This document shows, in pieces, positions 1-10,481 of a stretch of DNA of 30,964 nucleotides. Origin of the DNA: Neoconidiobolus thromboides FSU 785 (lineage: Eukaryota; Entomophthoromycota; Entomophthoromycetes; Entomophthorales; Neoconidiobolaceae); contig MU626482.1 of assembly GCA_025603075.1 (NCBI GenBank), positions 1 through 30,964 on the forward strand, in the 5' to 3' direction. Position numbers and translations under genes: made by a program. The notes beneath the pieces were generated by a model. It ran no database searches. It was not told the origin of the DNA and was given only the letters and a program-made list of their open reading frames with translations. Position 1 is the stretch's first letter; each line of letters opens with the position of its first letter.

Positions 1-293
1 AAGTACTCTTAGATACTTTGTGTTCTAAAGAAATTCCCTGAGAAGTAGGTTTTATTGCACAAGTTTGAGCGGATATTGGCTGAATTGGGTACTACTAGTT
101 AGAAATGTAAAACATATTTTACTATCTTTCATGAAGCAAAACATATGTTAGTTATACATTATGATGATGAATATATAGAATGAAAAAAAGTTAGTCAGAA
201 ACTACAATTAAAACTGAAGATGGTAGTGATATAAAAATGATAGAGCATAAAAGAAAAGCATTTATTTTAATTAAAGTTGTTTTATGGCATTTT
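1..293. repeat. Left terminal inverted repeat of the window
   Basis: The first 293 bases match the reverse complement of the last 293 bases at 292 positions; the only difference is at base 171 (A on the left, G when the right end is read inward). Similarity continues to about base 358, but with some eight differences in 65 bases, and then stops because the right copy has a deletion. The sequence is the distal end of the 3' flank of DDE gene L1. No telomere-type tandem repeat is present. Whether this is a true element end or an assembly end inside a dispersed repeat cannot be decided from the window. Confidence 0.93.
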
Positions 294-1040
294 AAATAGC
301 CTGATTTCCTTAATTTTAATAAGTCGATCAAAGTAATGCTGCCAAAGAGACTTCTAACTTGTATATTTTAACTTAGATGGCCCTTTTTGAATAGTATTTC
401 ATTGTCAAAAAGTAATCATAGCTAAAGTTAATTCATTCGTAGTAAATTATTGCAGATTGATAATATATTCGAAACAAAGAGTATTAATAAAGTTATGTTA
501 GCTTTATAGGAATTAATATAAAGTGTAACTACATTAGATAATCATATTTGATAGTGGGTTATTTAAATACATTAACCTTTGATAAAAGAATTAATATTAA
601 GACAAGTTACAAATCCCTATTATACTACCAATATCTAAACAACATTTTATAATAAAATTTGGTAAGTTTTAGTTGACCTATTTATATTCTCTTTTGTAGT
701 AAATAATATAGTATCAAATCCTACAGTAAAATTTTAGATACCCTTGACCTACTGGAAACAATTATTAATAGGCTTTATCACTCCCTGATAGTTAAGGTTA
801 AATTAGCTTGGATCAACCTAAAAAAATTCGATAAAACACTTTATTATATGCACTTTTTTGTAAGAATATGTTTTAAATGAGCTATGAGATAGCCTCCTTT
901 ACTTATAAAATTGACAAGACACGTTTCAGTATAACATATTATATCAAAGAACTAGAAAAGAAAATTTACTAACTACATCATAATGCACTTACACAAAACG
1001 ATAGGTTGTAGTTTAGGTCATAGTCACAAGGTATTAATAT
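190..1040. repeat. Long 3' flank of L1, diverged direct repeat of 3340-4220
   Basis: This stretch lies downstream of L1 and aligns in the same orientation, with many substitutions and small indels, to the flank downstream of L2. Shared blocks include the segment around 200-290 (versus 3350-3430) and that around 375-480 (versus 3520-3620). No intact gene is present. Read on the plus strand it shows a broken coding-like pattern, in which both copies encode a similar SET/LK/DL-type peptide and share stop positions. This suggests a decayed ORF that predates the duplication of the unit. Confidence 0.65.
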
Positions 1041-1222
1041 TTTTTAATATTTAACTTTTTGAATTTTATTTTATCTCAATATGATCTTAACTATTATGAT
1101 TTTTAAAAATAAGTTAGTGCAATATTAACAAAAGATAGACATAACTTGAAATATATCAAAATCTAAAAACAAAGATTCGAAATTTTAAAACAAAAGTAGA
1201 CCAAATTTAAATGTGTCGTTTG

Positions 1223-2239
1223 TTAATCAAATATCTCTTCTCTATTTAAACATTTTGGTAAATAACTAAGCGTATGTTCAAAAAAGCGACTGCAGTCAGT
1301 GCCAGTTATTTTTGAAAAAATAGTGTCAATAAGTTCAAATAATTCTTTGTCACTTTGTGGATCTTTTTCTCGAATTAACTCTATCCATTTAGTATATATA
1401 CCCTCAATGGGATTTAAAAATGAAGAGTTGGGCGGTAAACGTATTAATGTATGCCCTTTAGATTCAATAAGAGCTTTGGTGCTTGGATATTTATCAGTAC
1501 ATTCGCTATTCATAATTATTATAGCCTCTGATATTTTTGTTTTTGTTAATTTGGTAACAACCGACTCGACAAAATTTTTATATGATTCCGCAGTGTATCG
1601 TCTTAATTGAGTATGAAATCCTAGAATTCCATGCTTATTCATAGCACAGCACATTGATACAACTTTTTTAAAGGGCCTAATTTTTAATTTTTCCTTTTCT
1701 CCTTTTTCAGCTACACTTTTATTTACACGCGTTGTTACATTAAACGCATCTTCATTAACAAATACAACTTTAGTGTCAATAAATTTTAATACATTATTTA
1801 TAAAAATATTGGCATAAGAAGCTCGAATTCCCAAAGTACTCATGTCATTATTTTGAAGGGGTGGATCAATTCGTATAAAGGAGTAATTGAAGTTCTTTAG
1901 ATTTTTTTTAACCTTCTCCCAACTTACTTTCAGCCCCATTTCATCTTGAAATCTCTTAACAATACCTTTTATTGACAAATTACAATCTTCGTCGATCCAA
2001 GATTGTATCAATTTTCTTTGAGGTTCTGGCATAGTTTTCTTAGTATATCCACGTTCTCCAATTTTTGGCTTTCTTCTATAATCCTCGCCATCTATGTATT
2101 TCTTTACAATAGACTGAACCGTTCTTTCGTTAAAACACAAGACTTTAGCAATACTTGTTGCATTAGATCCATTTATATACGCTTCAACGATCCTTTCTCT
2201 ATCCTCATTACTAAGTTTCTTGTAATTTGCTTTGGGCAT
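1223..2239 (-). CDS. Tc1/mariner-like DDE protein, copy L1
   Basis: Intact intronless ORF of 338 aa. It has two N-terminal helix-turn-helix segments (about residues 10-50 and 70-120) and a Tc1-type RNase H-like DDE domain (about 155-285). The last catalytic block is LPPNSSFLNPIEG with Glu279. The first catalytic position, normally the D of a DE pair, is Asn162 (motif FVNED). The second, normally D in a MDN-type motif, is also Asn (IIMNSE, Asn244). The 34-residue spacing between the second and third positions matches DD34E transposases. With both Asp residues replaced, DNA cleavage is not expected. The gene reads toward the left end of the window. A close relative of its 5' flank and first codons occurs at 30400-30605. 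Recognition of the superfamily is firm; a function other than transposition is inference. Confidence 0.85.
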   Translation of the reverse strand: MPKANYKKLSNEDRERIVEAYINGSNATSIAKVLCFNERTVQSIVKKYIDGEDYRRKPKIGERGYTKKTMPEPQRKLIQSWIDEDCNLSIKGIVKRFQDEMGLKVSWEKVKKNLKNFNYSFIRIDPPLQNNDMSTLGIRASYANIFINNVLKFIDTKVVFVNEDAFNVTTRVNKSVAEKGEKEKLKIRPFKKVVSMCCAMNKHGILGFHTQLRRYTAESYKNFVESVVTKLTKTKISEAIIIMNSECTDKYPSTKALIESKGHTLIRLPPNSSFLNPIEGIYTKWIELIREKDPQSDKELFELIDTIFSKITGTDCSRFFEHTLSYLPKCLNREEIFD

Positions 2240-3300
2240 TAAGCTTTTGTAAACTTAAAAATAGTGAACAAAAATGAATTTATTTACGCTAGTTCAGCTT
2301 GAAATTGTCAAATTATAAAAACTGTTCCGAATAAAATTACATGAATCCGTCAATTATTAGTAAATTAAATTTTTGTTTAATGACGTATGATAGTTTTTTT
2401 GATTTGCACTACTTAAATTGTCAGATTTTATCAGAATAGTCGGCAGTTAGATTTTTTCGTTGTTTTTAAATTATAACTAAATTCTGCTTAGTATGAATTA
2501 AAGGACAAAAAAAGGTGTATCCCTAGGTTAAATTAAAATTTTTGCTTACAAATCAACAATGAAGATATCTAATTGTAAGCCGTTCTAGCCAGGCAAAATA
2601 CAAAACAAATCAGTAATTTTGGATTGGATATGAGCTACTTTCATAATTGATGTGAAAAGCAGTTTTCGAAATAATTGAATGACTGACCTTTAGATATTAA
2701 AAAATATTGTAGCAGTTTTACTTGAAACATTAACATGAGCACGAATTTCCAATGATTTTAGCTTTTATATACCCAGCCTAAACTTAGAACGATGTTATCG
2801 ATGGATAAAGTAGTCAATTGATGTAAGGATCTTTATCCAAAGGAATATTGAAACTGTCTTAGTATTTCCAGATTTTCTTCTAAGTTAAACATATCATTTC
2901 AAACAAATATTCAATTGATATTAAAGTTCCTTAGATGTGAAATAGAACGATGAAGGTGTTACGATATTCAGTGTAAAAAGGAGAAAAGTATAGATACAAG
3001 GTAGCAGGAAAGTGCACAAGTTGAGTTCAAGGTAGTAGGAAAGGGCAAAGCTTATTTAGTTTGGTATTCAAGAGAGTTGATAAGTTGGAATCTAACCAAA
3101 TCAATATTAATAAAAGAGATGAAATAATCAAAATACTTATAATAAAACTATTTCAGGGACGGGTTTTATCAGGTGCTTTATGTGCTCGAAAAACACGTCA
3201 AAGAGTAAGCTTTTATTTTATTATTTCAAAAGATTCAAAATTCAATCAGATTTTGTTTGTTATGAACGGAGTGAGTATAGTTTATGTGTGAACTGTGAAG
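2240..3300. repeat. 5' flank of L1, inverted relative of the right-end flank
   Basis: No gene is seen here. Read on the minus strand, the roughly 160 bases next to the L1 start match 30400-30569 well. Patches further out match the right arm as well: a CTACTACCTTGA-type block near 2990-3055 corresponds to 29925-29990, and a GCACATAAA block near 3180 corresponds to 29810. Bases 2997-3050 hold about 1.7 copies of a 31-bp tandem repeat beginning CAAGGTAG. The right end thus preserves the whole 5' side of an L1-like unit. Confidence 0.65.
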
Positions 3301-3339
3301 TAATATATATTAGGGAATAGCTATGCTAAAGAATAAATA

Positions 3340-4220
3340 GAGCAAAAAGAAACTTGTCAGAAACTATACTTAAAGCTAGAGATGCTAGCGATTTGAAAGT
3401 GATAAAGCATAAAAGTAGAGCACTTTTATTTTGGCTGATGTATATTTTTAACATTTTAGACGGCCAAAGCTTTCTAACGTAGAAAAATGAAAGTAAAGTT
3501 ACTAAAAAAGTTTCTATCACTCGTATATTTTAATATGAAAGAGCCTTTATTGAATAGTATTTCATCCTCAAAAAACATAGATTGAGTTTATTTATTTGTA
3601 GTAAGTTATTATAAAGCCATAATGTATTTAAAGTAAAGAATTCGACCAAAGTTTTATTAGCTTCAAAAAGTAATTACAAAGTATAATTTCGTCAAATAAT
3701 CATCAAGTAATTGATCAAAGTTAAATTATAATCACTATCCTTTGATAAACGAATTAAAATTTATGATTTATAGATTTCAAATTAGTTGTTTTATAATTGC
3801 TCTATTTACATATACTATTAACTCCAAGGTTTAGTAAGTTTTGCTTAATATGATTGTTTCCTTGTTATTTAAAAATACAGTATCAAACCTTATAATGTGA
3901 TTCAAAACATCGTTGGTTTGTTGAAAATAATTATCAGCAAGCTCCATCACCTCTTGATGATCATTTTTGCGTAGTTTGAGTCAATTTAAAACGAGTTTGA
4001 TGTAAAGTATTATATTATAGCATGTTCTCTATATATAAAGATATAAATTTTACATCGAGTTCTCAGATAGACATTGCCATTTTTAGAGAATAGGGTCAAA
4101 TCCTTCAATATAACTGTTCTATGTCAAACGCTTAAAAAGATAGTTTTTGACAATACTATGATATCCCTGTGCAAAACTAAGCTAAAACGAAGACACAGTC
4201 TTACAACCATGCGCTATAAT
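3340..4220. repeat. Long 3' flank of L2, diverged direct repeat of 190-1040
   Basis: This is the second copy of the long 3' region attached to the outer DDE genes. It lacks a clear counterpart of bases 1-190, so only the outermost copies at the two window ends carry that terminal segment. No intact gene is seen. The remainder up to 4381 is AT-rich with no recognised feature. Confidence 0.65.
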
Positions 4221-4381
4221 ATTTTCACATTGTTTGTGAAATTGATTCCACGTTATTACAATTTTTAGTTACTATTATATATAGAAAATACTGTTGTATC
4301 AAGACAAAAAAAACTTCACTCAACATTTCAAAAGTAAAAATTTAAAACTTAAAAAGAATAAATTAAACTTAAACATATCAT

Positions 4382-5446
4382 TTAATAATCAAGTATCGCT
4401 TCTTTTCTCATACATCTTGGTAGAAAACGTAACATAGTATCATAAAAATAATTACAATCATTGCTACTTATTTCTGATAGAGCACTGTCGATAGCTTCAA
4501 ACAATTCTTTCTCATTTTGTGGATCTTTTTCTCTTATCAACTGTATCCATTTAGAGTACATAAACTCAATAGGATTTAGAAACAAAGAGGCAGGCGGTAA
4601 GCAGATTAACCTGTGTCCATTTGATCCAATGAGTCCTCTGATGTTTGGATCCCTATCAACGTATTCAGTATCCATGATTATCATAGCTCCTGATACGTTC
4701 ATTTGGGCAAATTTAATAATAATTGATTCAACAAACTGATAGAAGGATTCAGTGTCAAAAGGATTTGCTTGAGTCTGATATTTAACTATACCATTTTTGC
4801 TCATTGCACAGCAGATCGATGTATCTTTTGTTTGAAACCCGCGACCAAGGGGACCAGATTTCTTTTCTTTAATTGCTTTGACTTTAAATTTTTTGCGCAT
4901 TGTAACTGAAAAAGTTGTTTCATTTATGAAAAATAGTTTAGAATCATCAATCCTTGGTATTTGATTGAGGAAAAAATTGGCATAATAAGCTCGTGTTTCC
5001 AAAGTTGATAAACTGTTGTCCTGAGGAACAAAATTGGTATTTTGAGGAGCAGAATCTTTATTCTGTGAGACTGAATACACGCGCTTAAAAGAGAAGTGAA
5101 ACTCCTTTAGATAGCTTAAAATAGTAGTCAAACTTGCATTTATCCCCATTTCACTCATGATTTTTTCCTTTAATGTTTTTAATATGATAGTACAGTCTTC
5201 ATCAACCCAAGAGCGAACCGTATTTAATTGGTCATCTGATATACGTCTTTTAGAACCTCCTTTCGGCTTCCTACTATAATCTTTCCCCTGGGTATACATT
5301 CTTATAAGACCATGAACAGAAGTACGGCAGAACCCCATCACTTTGACAATTTGTGCTGCACTATTCCCATTAATATAGGATCTAACGATCCTTTCTCTAT
5401 CTTCATTAGTGATAGACTTGTATTTCTTTTGGTTTGTAGATGACAT
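4382..5446 (-). CDS. Tc1/mariner-like DDE protein, copy L2
   Basis: Intact intronless ORF of 354 aa. Two HTH segments lie at about residues 12-55 and 70-120, followed by a DDE domain. The triad positions read Asn175 (FINETTF), Asp259 (IIMDTEY) and Glu294 (LNPIEFMY), giving N-D-E with exactly 34 residues between the second and third. The replacement of the first Asp is shared with the other copies, so it is not random decay of this gene. A subgroup-specific Gly-rich loop (GPLGRGF) precedes the central strand. L2 groups with L3, R3, R4 and R5. A motif at 5568-5594 upstream is shared with those copies. It may be an inactive transposase or a repurposed DNA-binding protein. Confidence 0.88.
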   Translation of the reverse strand: MSSTNQKKYKSITNEDRERIVRSYINGNSAAQIVKVMGFCRTSVHGLIRMYTQGKDYSRKPKGGSKRRISDDQLNTVRSWVDEDCTIILKTLKEKIMSEMGINASLTTILSYLKEFHFSFKRVYSVSQNKDSAPQNTNFVPQDNSLSTLETRAYYANFFLNQIPRIDDSKLFFINETTFSVTMRKKFKVKAIKEKKSGPLGRGFQTKDTSICCAMSKNGIVKYQTQANPFDTESFYQFVESIIIKFAQMNVSGAMIIMDTEYVDRDPNIRGLIGSNGHRLICLPPASLFLNPIEFMYSKWIQLIREKDPQNEKELFEAIDSALSEISSNDCNYFYDTMLRFLPRCMRKEAILDY

Positions 5447-5567
5447 TCAAAACTTAAAAAAAGAATAGGTTGACTTTCTTATTTTTACGAATTTAGCTGT
5501 TTTTTTGTTAGACAGTTTTTTTTAGCAAATTCTAAATTTTTGCTAAATTTAAAACAAGTGAACACAC

Positions 5568-5594
5568 GTTATAATGGAAAGAGTTGTTACCATT
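5568..5594 (-). promoter_or_regulatory. Conserved upstream motif of L2
   Basis: On the minus strand this reads GGTAACAACTCTTTCC plus an A/T tail. Similar blocks lie a similar distance, roughly 120-155 nt, upstream of L3, R4 and R5. It may be a promoter element kept with the duplicated unit, but it could simply be residual similarity. Confidence 0.35.
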
Positions 5595-6077
5595 ATTAAT
5601 TTAATATTTAGTATTGTATTGTAATATTTTGTAAATATAGTTGATTGATCTAATAAGAAATTACTAGAAAGTATCAGTTTACAAAGAAAGGAATATGATG
5701 TAAGAATACATTAAAATTTATTAACTGAAAAATAAAAGTAAAGCTGAAACTTATTTAAATTTATAATTTATAAATTAAGTTTTACAAAATGAACAATCTT
5801 GAAATGGAAAAAACCATTTTTATCAGAACAGCTTACAGCCAAATGTCTTCCATTGTTTTTAATTTGGAGCTAAGTTTTTAACATAAATCTAAGGGTAAAA
5901 AGAGCTGTGATCTTTAAACTTATTAGAAAAACCTACTATAGATCAAAAAAACGGAAGGATCTAACTTCATGCTGTTCTATTTGGTTCTTATTTTACTATC
6001 TAATTTTCTAAAATATTATGTTCTATACTTACTATAGTTGTTGAATAACGTAGTGTTTTAATTACTGAAGGCCAAAT

Positions 6078-6181
6078 ATGAGGATGTTTTTTTTGATTTT
6101 ATTACTTTTGCCATTTTTTAAGCTCAATTTGAGTGGAGAACTTGTTAGTGAAATTTTTAAACATAAAAATACCTCGTCATA
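6078..6181 (+). mobile_element. MITE-like element, copy 1
   Basis: This is one of four copies of a roughly 100-bp non-coding element. Its ends are imperfect inverted repeats (ATGAGGATGTTTTTT at the left; the right end read inward resembles ATGACGAGGTATTTTTATG), flanked by TA/AT-rich bases. The inner part carries a conserved TTTTTTAAG...TTGTTAGT core. It is too small to encode a protein, so any mobilising enzyme would act in trans. Confidence 0.7.
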
Positions 6182-6246
6182 TAAGTAAGGGCATATAAAT
6201 TAAAAAAATCAAAGTAGTGAAAATAAGAACATAAAATTACTTTAAT

Positions 6247-7259
6247 TTAATAATCCAATATTGCTTTTTTTGTGCATTTTTATAGAAAACTGAGCATATT
6301 CTCATAGAAGTTGCTACAGTCAGATCCTGATATTTCTGATAAAATACTATCAACAAACCAAACAGATTTTCCTCATTTTATCAATCTTTTTCTCTTACAA
6401 ATTGTATCTGTTTATAATATTAAACTCAACAGGGTTCAGAAACAAAGAGGCAGGCGGTAAGCAGATTAACCTGCATCCATTTGTTTCAATAGTTCCTCTG
6501 ATATTTAGGTCTCTATCAGCACAAAAATTATCCATAACTACCATAGCTTCTGAGATGTTTGGTTAAGAAAATTTGTGGATGATTAATTCAACAAACTGAT
6601 AAAAGGACTCAATATCAAATGGATTTACTTGAGTTCTATGGTTAATTATACCATTTTTAGTCATCGCATAACATATCGACACGCTTTTCCTTTGAAGTCC
6701 AGGATCAAGGCGAGTGGACTTTTTTTAATTTCCTCTTAAACTTTGAACCCATCATAACGAAAAAGATTGTTTCACTCACAAAAAAATATCGGTGCCACCA
6801 AACCTTGTTATTTGGCCAAGAAAGATATTAGTATAGTGAGATCTTATTTCCAAAGTAACAAAATTATTATTTTGAGTAGCTGTATCAGTACATTTGAAAG
6901 AGAAATTAAATTCTTTCATATGCTTCGATATAGTTGATTTACCAGCACTTATTCCCATTTTATTCATAAGTTTCTCTTTTACTGTTTTTAATGCAATTTT
7001 ACAATTTTCATCAACCCAAGATTGAATAATTTTTTCATGAAACTGTGATGTGACTACTCCTAGAGCTTGTTGCTCATAATTGTTTAAGAAAATTTTTCTT
7101 TCCAGTATACTTTTTTATAATATCGTTGACAGTTAAAGATCTAAAGCTCATTACTCTAGCAATGTTGATTTGGCTGTTCCCATTTACATGAGATTTATAA
7201 GTCCTTTTTCCATTAACATTGTTGTTACAGCTATATTTCTTTCGAATCGTAGATGATAT
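6247..7259 (-). pseudogene. Decayed Tc1/mariner-like DDE gene, copy L3
   Basis: Over its whole length it matches the other copies, but it is broken. The expected start codon is ATA instead of ATG at 7257-7259. A 1-nt indel interrupts the first DDE motif near 6780, and a conserved Gln codon is TAA at 6563-6565. The longest open piece (6776-6967) covers the second HTH region and is very close to R4 there (shared MGISAGKSTISKHMKEFNF). After allowing for the indel, the first catalytic position would read Ser rather than Asp. The normal stop at 6247-6249 is retained. It is non-functional as it stands. Confidence 0.85.
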
Positions 7260-7602
7260 TTAAAGATAACATAAAAGAACAAAATTATTTTCTTTAGTTT
7301 AATCAGTTTAGGTAATTTTTGTCTAATATTCATTTTACAGTTCAAAATTTTTGTTGAATTTAAACTTGATAAAAAATAACAATTAAGTTTATAATAAAAA
7401 AGAATTGTTTTCACTATTAATTTGTTACTTAGTTTTGTACCATAATACTTTGTAGTTATGAAGCTATTTACCTTGTCTTTAACTTATCCTTTGGTAAGTT
7501 AAATACCTTATGGTAAGAATATGACATAGAAGCACATAAAAATGCATCAATTAGAAAAAAATTGTAATTAGTATAATACTTGAAAGTATAACCTAATATT
7601 TA
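7260..7602. other. Spacer between L3 and L4
   Basis: This 343-bp stretch has no gene. It contains the L3 5' flank, which aligns well with the 250 bases upstream of R4. A short inverted repeat (TAACTTA, 8-nt loop, TAAGTTA) lies near 7480-7505. Confidence 0.6.
7387..7416 (-). promoter_or_regulatory. Conserved upstream motif of L3
   Basis: On the minus strand this reads GAAAACAATTCTTTTTT followed by ATTATAA, about 130-155 nt above the former start codon. It is the counterpart of the blocks at 5568-5594, 25939-25964 and 27309-27334. Confidence 0.35.
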
Positions 7603-8760
7603 TTAATCAAATATTTCTTCTCTCCTATTACACTTTGGTAAGTAATTAAGCATATATTCAAAACAACTATTACAATCAGATTCTGAGATCTCTGAAAAAA
7701 CTGCACCCATAACTTGAAACAATTCATTTTCATTTTGTGGATCTTTTTCTCTGACCAACTCTTTCCATTTAGTATACATACCTTCAATAGGATTTAAAAA
7801 CGGTGAATTAGGTGGTAAGCACATTAATCTATATCCTTTTGATTTAATAAATTTTCTAATATCTGGACCTTGATTAATATGTTTATTATCCATTATTACA
7901 ATTGCCTCAGTTATATTTTTTTGTGCTAACTTAACAATGGTTGATTCAATATATTGATGAAATGATTCCATTTTAAAAGGCAGTGCCTGAGTTTGATATT
8001 CAATTATACCAATTCTACCCATAGCACAACGTATGGATATGTTTTTTTTACGGATCCCGAAGTACTGAGATGTAGTTTCTTTTTTAGCCAATAACTTTTT
8101 ATTTGTGTACATTGGAATAGTAAACGTTACTTCATTAATAAAAATAGCTTTGGATCCAATAGAGTTTAGTATATGACTTATAAAGTTATTAGCATAAAAG
8201 GCCCGGCTTTCCAGAGTAGCCACATCATTATTTGTAGGGTCAAACTTGATACGTTTAAAAGAAAAAGTAAATTTTTTCATATAACAAGATAATCGTATCA
8301 GAGGTATATTTAATTCCATTTCATTCATTAATTTTTCTCTTAATTCTTTTAATGAAATTGTACAATCCTCATCAAACCAAGATTGCATTGCTTTTTGTTG
8401 GAGATCGGACAAATATATTTTTGGCTCTGGTATTACTTTTGGTTTTTTTAATCCTAATATTGTTTTTGATTTTTTTACTTCCTGTGTTGCTTTTATTCTT
8501 TTTAATGGTTTTGTCGCTTTTGGCTTGAAGATTACTTTTAGTTTTTTTGGTTCCCTTGGTTCCCGTACTACTTTTGCATTTCTTGTATAATCTTTCCCTT
8601 CATGGTACTTTTTGATAATGCCATGAACAGTATTATAACCAAAACCTAATGCTTTAACAATGTCTTTCTCACTGAAGCCTTTGATGTATGAGTTGACTAT
8701 TTCATGTCGTTCTTCAGTACTAGCTTGTTTAAACTTTATCTTTGGAAGTTGAGCTGACAT
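7603..8760 (-). CDS. Tc1/mariner-like DDE protein with K/P-rich linker, copy L4
   Basis: Intact intronless ORF of 385 aa, the longest copy. Two HTH segments are separated by an extra Lys/Pro-rich linker of about 45 residues (roughly 65-112) with repeated KPK, EPK and KLK-type steps. The other copies have only a short GRPK- or RKPK-type link there. The DDE domain reads Asn209 (FINEVTF), Asp291 (VIMDNKH) and Glu326 (LNPIEGMY), with DD34E spacing but Asn at the first position. The basic linker could contact DNA like an AT-hook region or act in nuclear import; both are inference. L4 is the innermost left copy and is most similar to the B-type copies R2 and L1. Confidence 0.87.
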   Translation of the reverse strand: MSAQLPKIKFKQASTEERHEIVNSYIKGFSEKDIVKALGFGYNTVHGIIKKYHEGKDYTRNAKVVREPREPKKLKVIFKPKATKPLKRIKATQEVKKSKTILGLKKPKVIPEPKIYLSDLQQKAMQSWFDEDCTISLKELREKLMNEMELNIPLIRLSCYMKKFTFSFKRIKFDPTNNDVATLESRAFYANNFISHILNSIGSKAIFINEVTFTIPMYTNKKLLAKKETTSQYFGIRKKNISIRCAMGRIGIIEYQTQALPFKMESFHQYIESTIVKLAQKNITEAIVIMDNKHINQGPDIRKFIKSKGYRLMCLPPNSPFLNPIEGMYTKWKELVREKDPQNENELFQVMGAVFSEISESDCNSCFEYMLNYLPKCNRREEIFD

Positions 8761-10211
8761 TGAAACTTAAAAAGTAAATAAATTTTGAAATTTTAATTAT
8801 TTTTTTTTAATAGACTGCATAACTGTTTGCAAAATTTGATCTGGTATAAAATGGACAGCATATTAAAACAAAAAAGGATGGGTATAAATGTTGCTCTAAA
8901 AGTTTCAAGGTCTGTTGTCTACTATTCCTAGTATTAAATAGAAGCTCCAAAATAAGCTTGTAGTTTTGTAACAACACTGTGATTTAATGAATTCTATTCA
9001 CTGTAAAATAGAAATAAACTTGTTCTTCATTTCTACTAGATTTTTTATTTATATTATAAAAAAATAAAAATAAAAATTGATAGAATAAAATTTTAATCAA
9101 CTATACTGTGGATTTTAATTTACATATTACTTCATTTACACTATAAATAATTTTTAACCTTATAAAAATATTATCTTTTATAATATAACTCATTGTCTTT
9201 AAATTTATTTCATTATTAATTTTATGAATTGCATAGTTTATTTCCTGATAATTACAGAAATTAAAAATGTATTACAAAATAATAGTAAAAATAATAAAAA
9301 ACAGTGAAATAAAGCTAATATATTTATTGATAATATTAAAAATTAATTCTAGAATAGTTTGATATATTTTTTTGAAGTTTTTCAATAAAGTTGTATCTTT
9401 TTTAGAATGAAAATGAGGATTTTTAAGTAGCTTATCTATAAAGTAAAAGTAATTTTGGGAACTTAGTCATTAAATATAACTATTAGTTTATTTAAAATAA
9501 ACTTAGAATATCTTTATATTCATATTTTATTTGAAGTTTTAACTTGTTTATTTGTTTATTATTAAATGCAGATAATTGGTAATATTAAAAAATTAGTGAA
9601 GATGTTTTTCTGATTTCATTATTTTTTCCATTTTTTAAGCGCTATTTGAGTGAAAAGATTATTAGTAAAATCTTAAACACAAAAATACATCTCCAGTGTT
9701 GAAAATTCCGACACTGATCTATGAAATAAAGTGAACTTATTCCTAAGCCAAATTCTTTTTACAACATAAGTAATTTTGACTTGCTCTTAATACCTTCACT
9801 TTTAGATTGTATTAAAAATAAATAGCTTTAAAAAGTACTATAGTTCGATAGTTCTATTAACACCTTATTATTTGATATGTTAATTTCTAACTTTACTATT
9901 GAAAAATAGCTTATCTATGGAATAGAATAAGGTAAAATCGATTTTATCCAAATAAACCAAAAAGCGGAGAAAAACCAATTAAAATTAACTTTCTCAAAAG
10001 ATTAATTGAATGGTGACTTCATTTAATAGATTAACTAATTACTCCATTTCATAATAGACATTTTCCCATTATTTTAACAATAGCAGCTTGTATTCTTACA
10101 CTCTACTCATTTATTAACCGATATAATCAATCCTAAAATAATATTATACAAGATAACGATAATAATTAGCTTAATTCAATATAATAAACATCGATTAAAA
10201 CATTAATTATA
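8761..10211. other. Intergenic region between L4 and the VHC1-like gene
   Basis: This 1.45-kb stretch is very AT-rich and marks the left boundary between the DDE array and host genes. L4 and the transporter are divergent here. Apart from the MITE-like copy at 9597-9695, no gene or repeat was recognised. Promoters of both flanking genes must lie here. Confidence 0.6.
9597..9695 (+). mobile_element. MITE-like element, copy 2
   Basis: It has the same core and orientation as the copy at 6078-6181. The outer few bases are more diverged than in the other three copies (left end GAAGATGTTTTTCTG, right end ACATCTCC). It lies outside the DDE array, in the VHC1 upstream region. Confidence 0.65.
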
Positions 10212-10444
10212 ATGGCTAAATTCCTTAGTCGAGCTGGTAGCAATATTGACCATTTACAAACACGATTATTGAATAATAATCATGATGATTATCGACCATT
10301 AAGGCCAAGTCCGTTTAATCCAGAACGGCAGTTATCGCATTCCAAAGTGAAAACAATTAAACAAGAGGATAATAAGTTGGGTAAGTAATAAATTTGTTCT
10401 TTAATTTTTATTTATTTTATTTCATTTATCAAAACTTTCAATTG

Positions 10445-10481
<37 letters not shown>

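Larger units (their letters stand above)
5447..6246. other. Spacer between L2 and L3
   Basis: This 800-bp stretch has no gene. It contains the L2 5' flank (to about 5690), AT-rich sequence, and a MITE-like element at 6078-6181. The spacer is longer than the 315-345 bp seen between most other neighbouring copies. Confidence 0.6.

Noticed and set aside
1-18. Terminal hairpin in AAGTACTCTTAGATACTT
   Set aside because: Arms are only 5 bp around an 8-nt loop, which is expected by chance in AT-rich DNA.
1299-1610. Plus-strand ORFs lying over L1, L2 and R4
   Set aside because: They are opposite-strand shadows of the DDE coding regions with no recognisable domain.
3061-3520. Small ORFs in the L1/L2 spacer
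   Set aside because: They lie in repeat flank, have no homologous reading frame in the related copies and no domain features.
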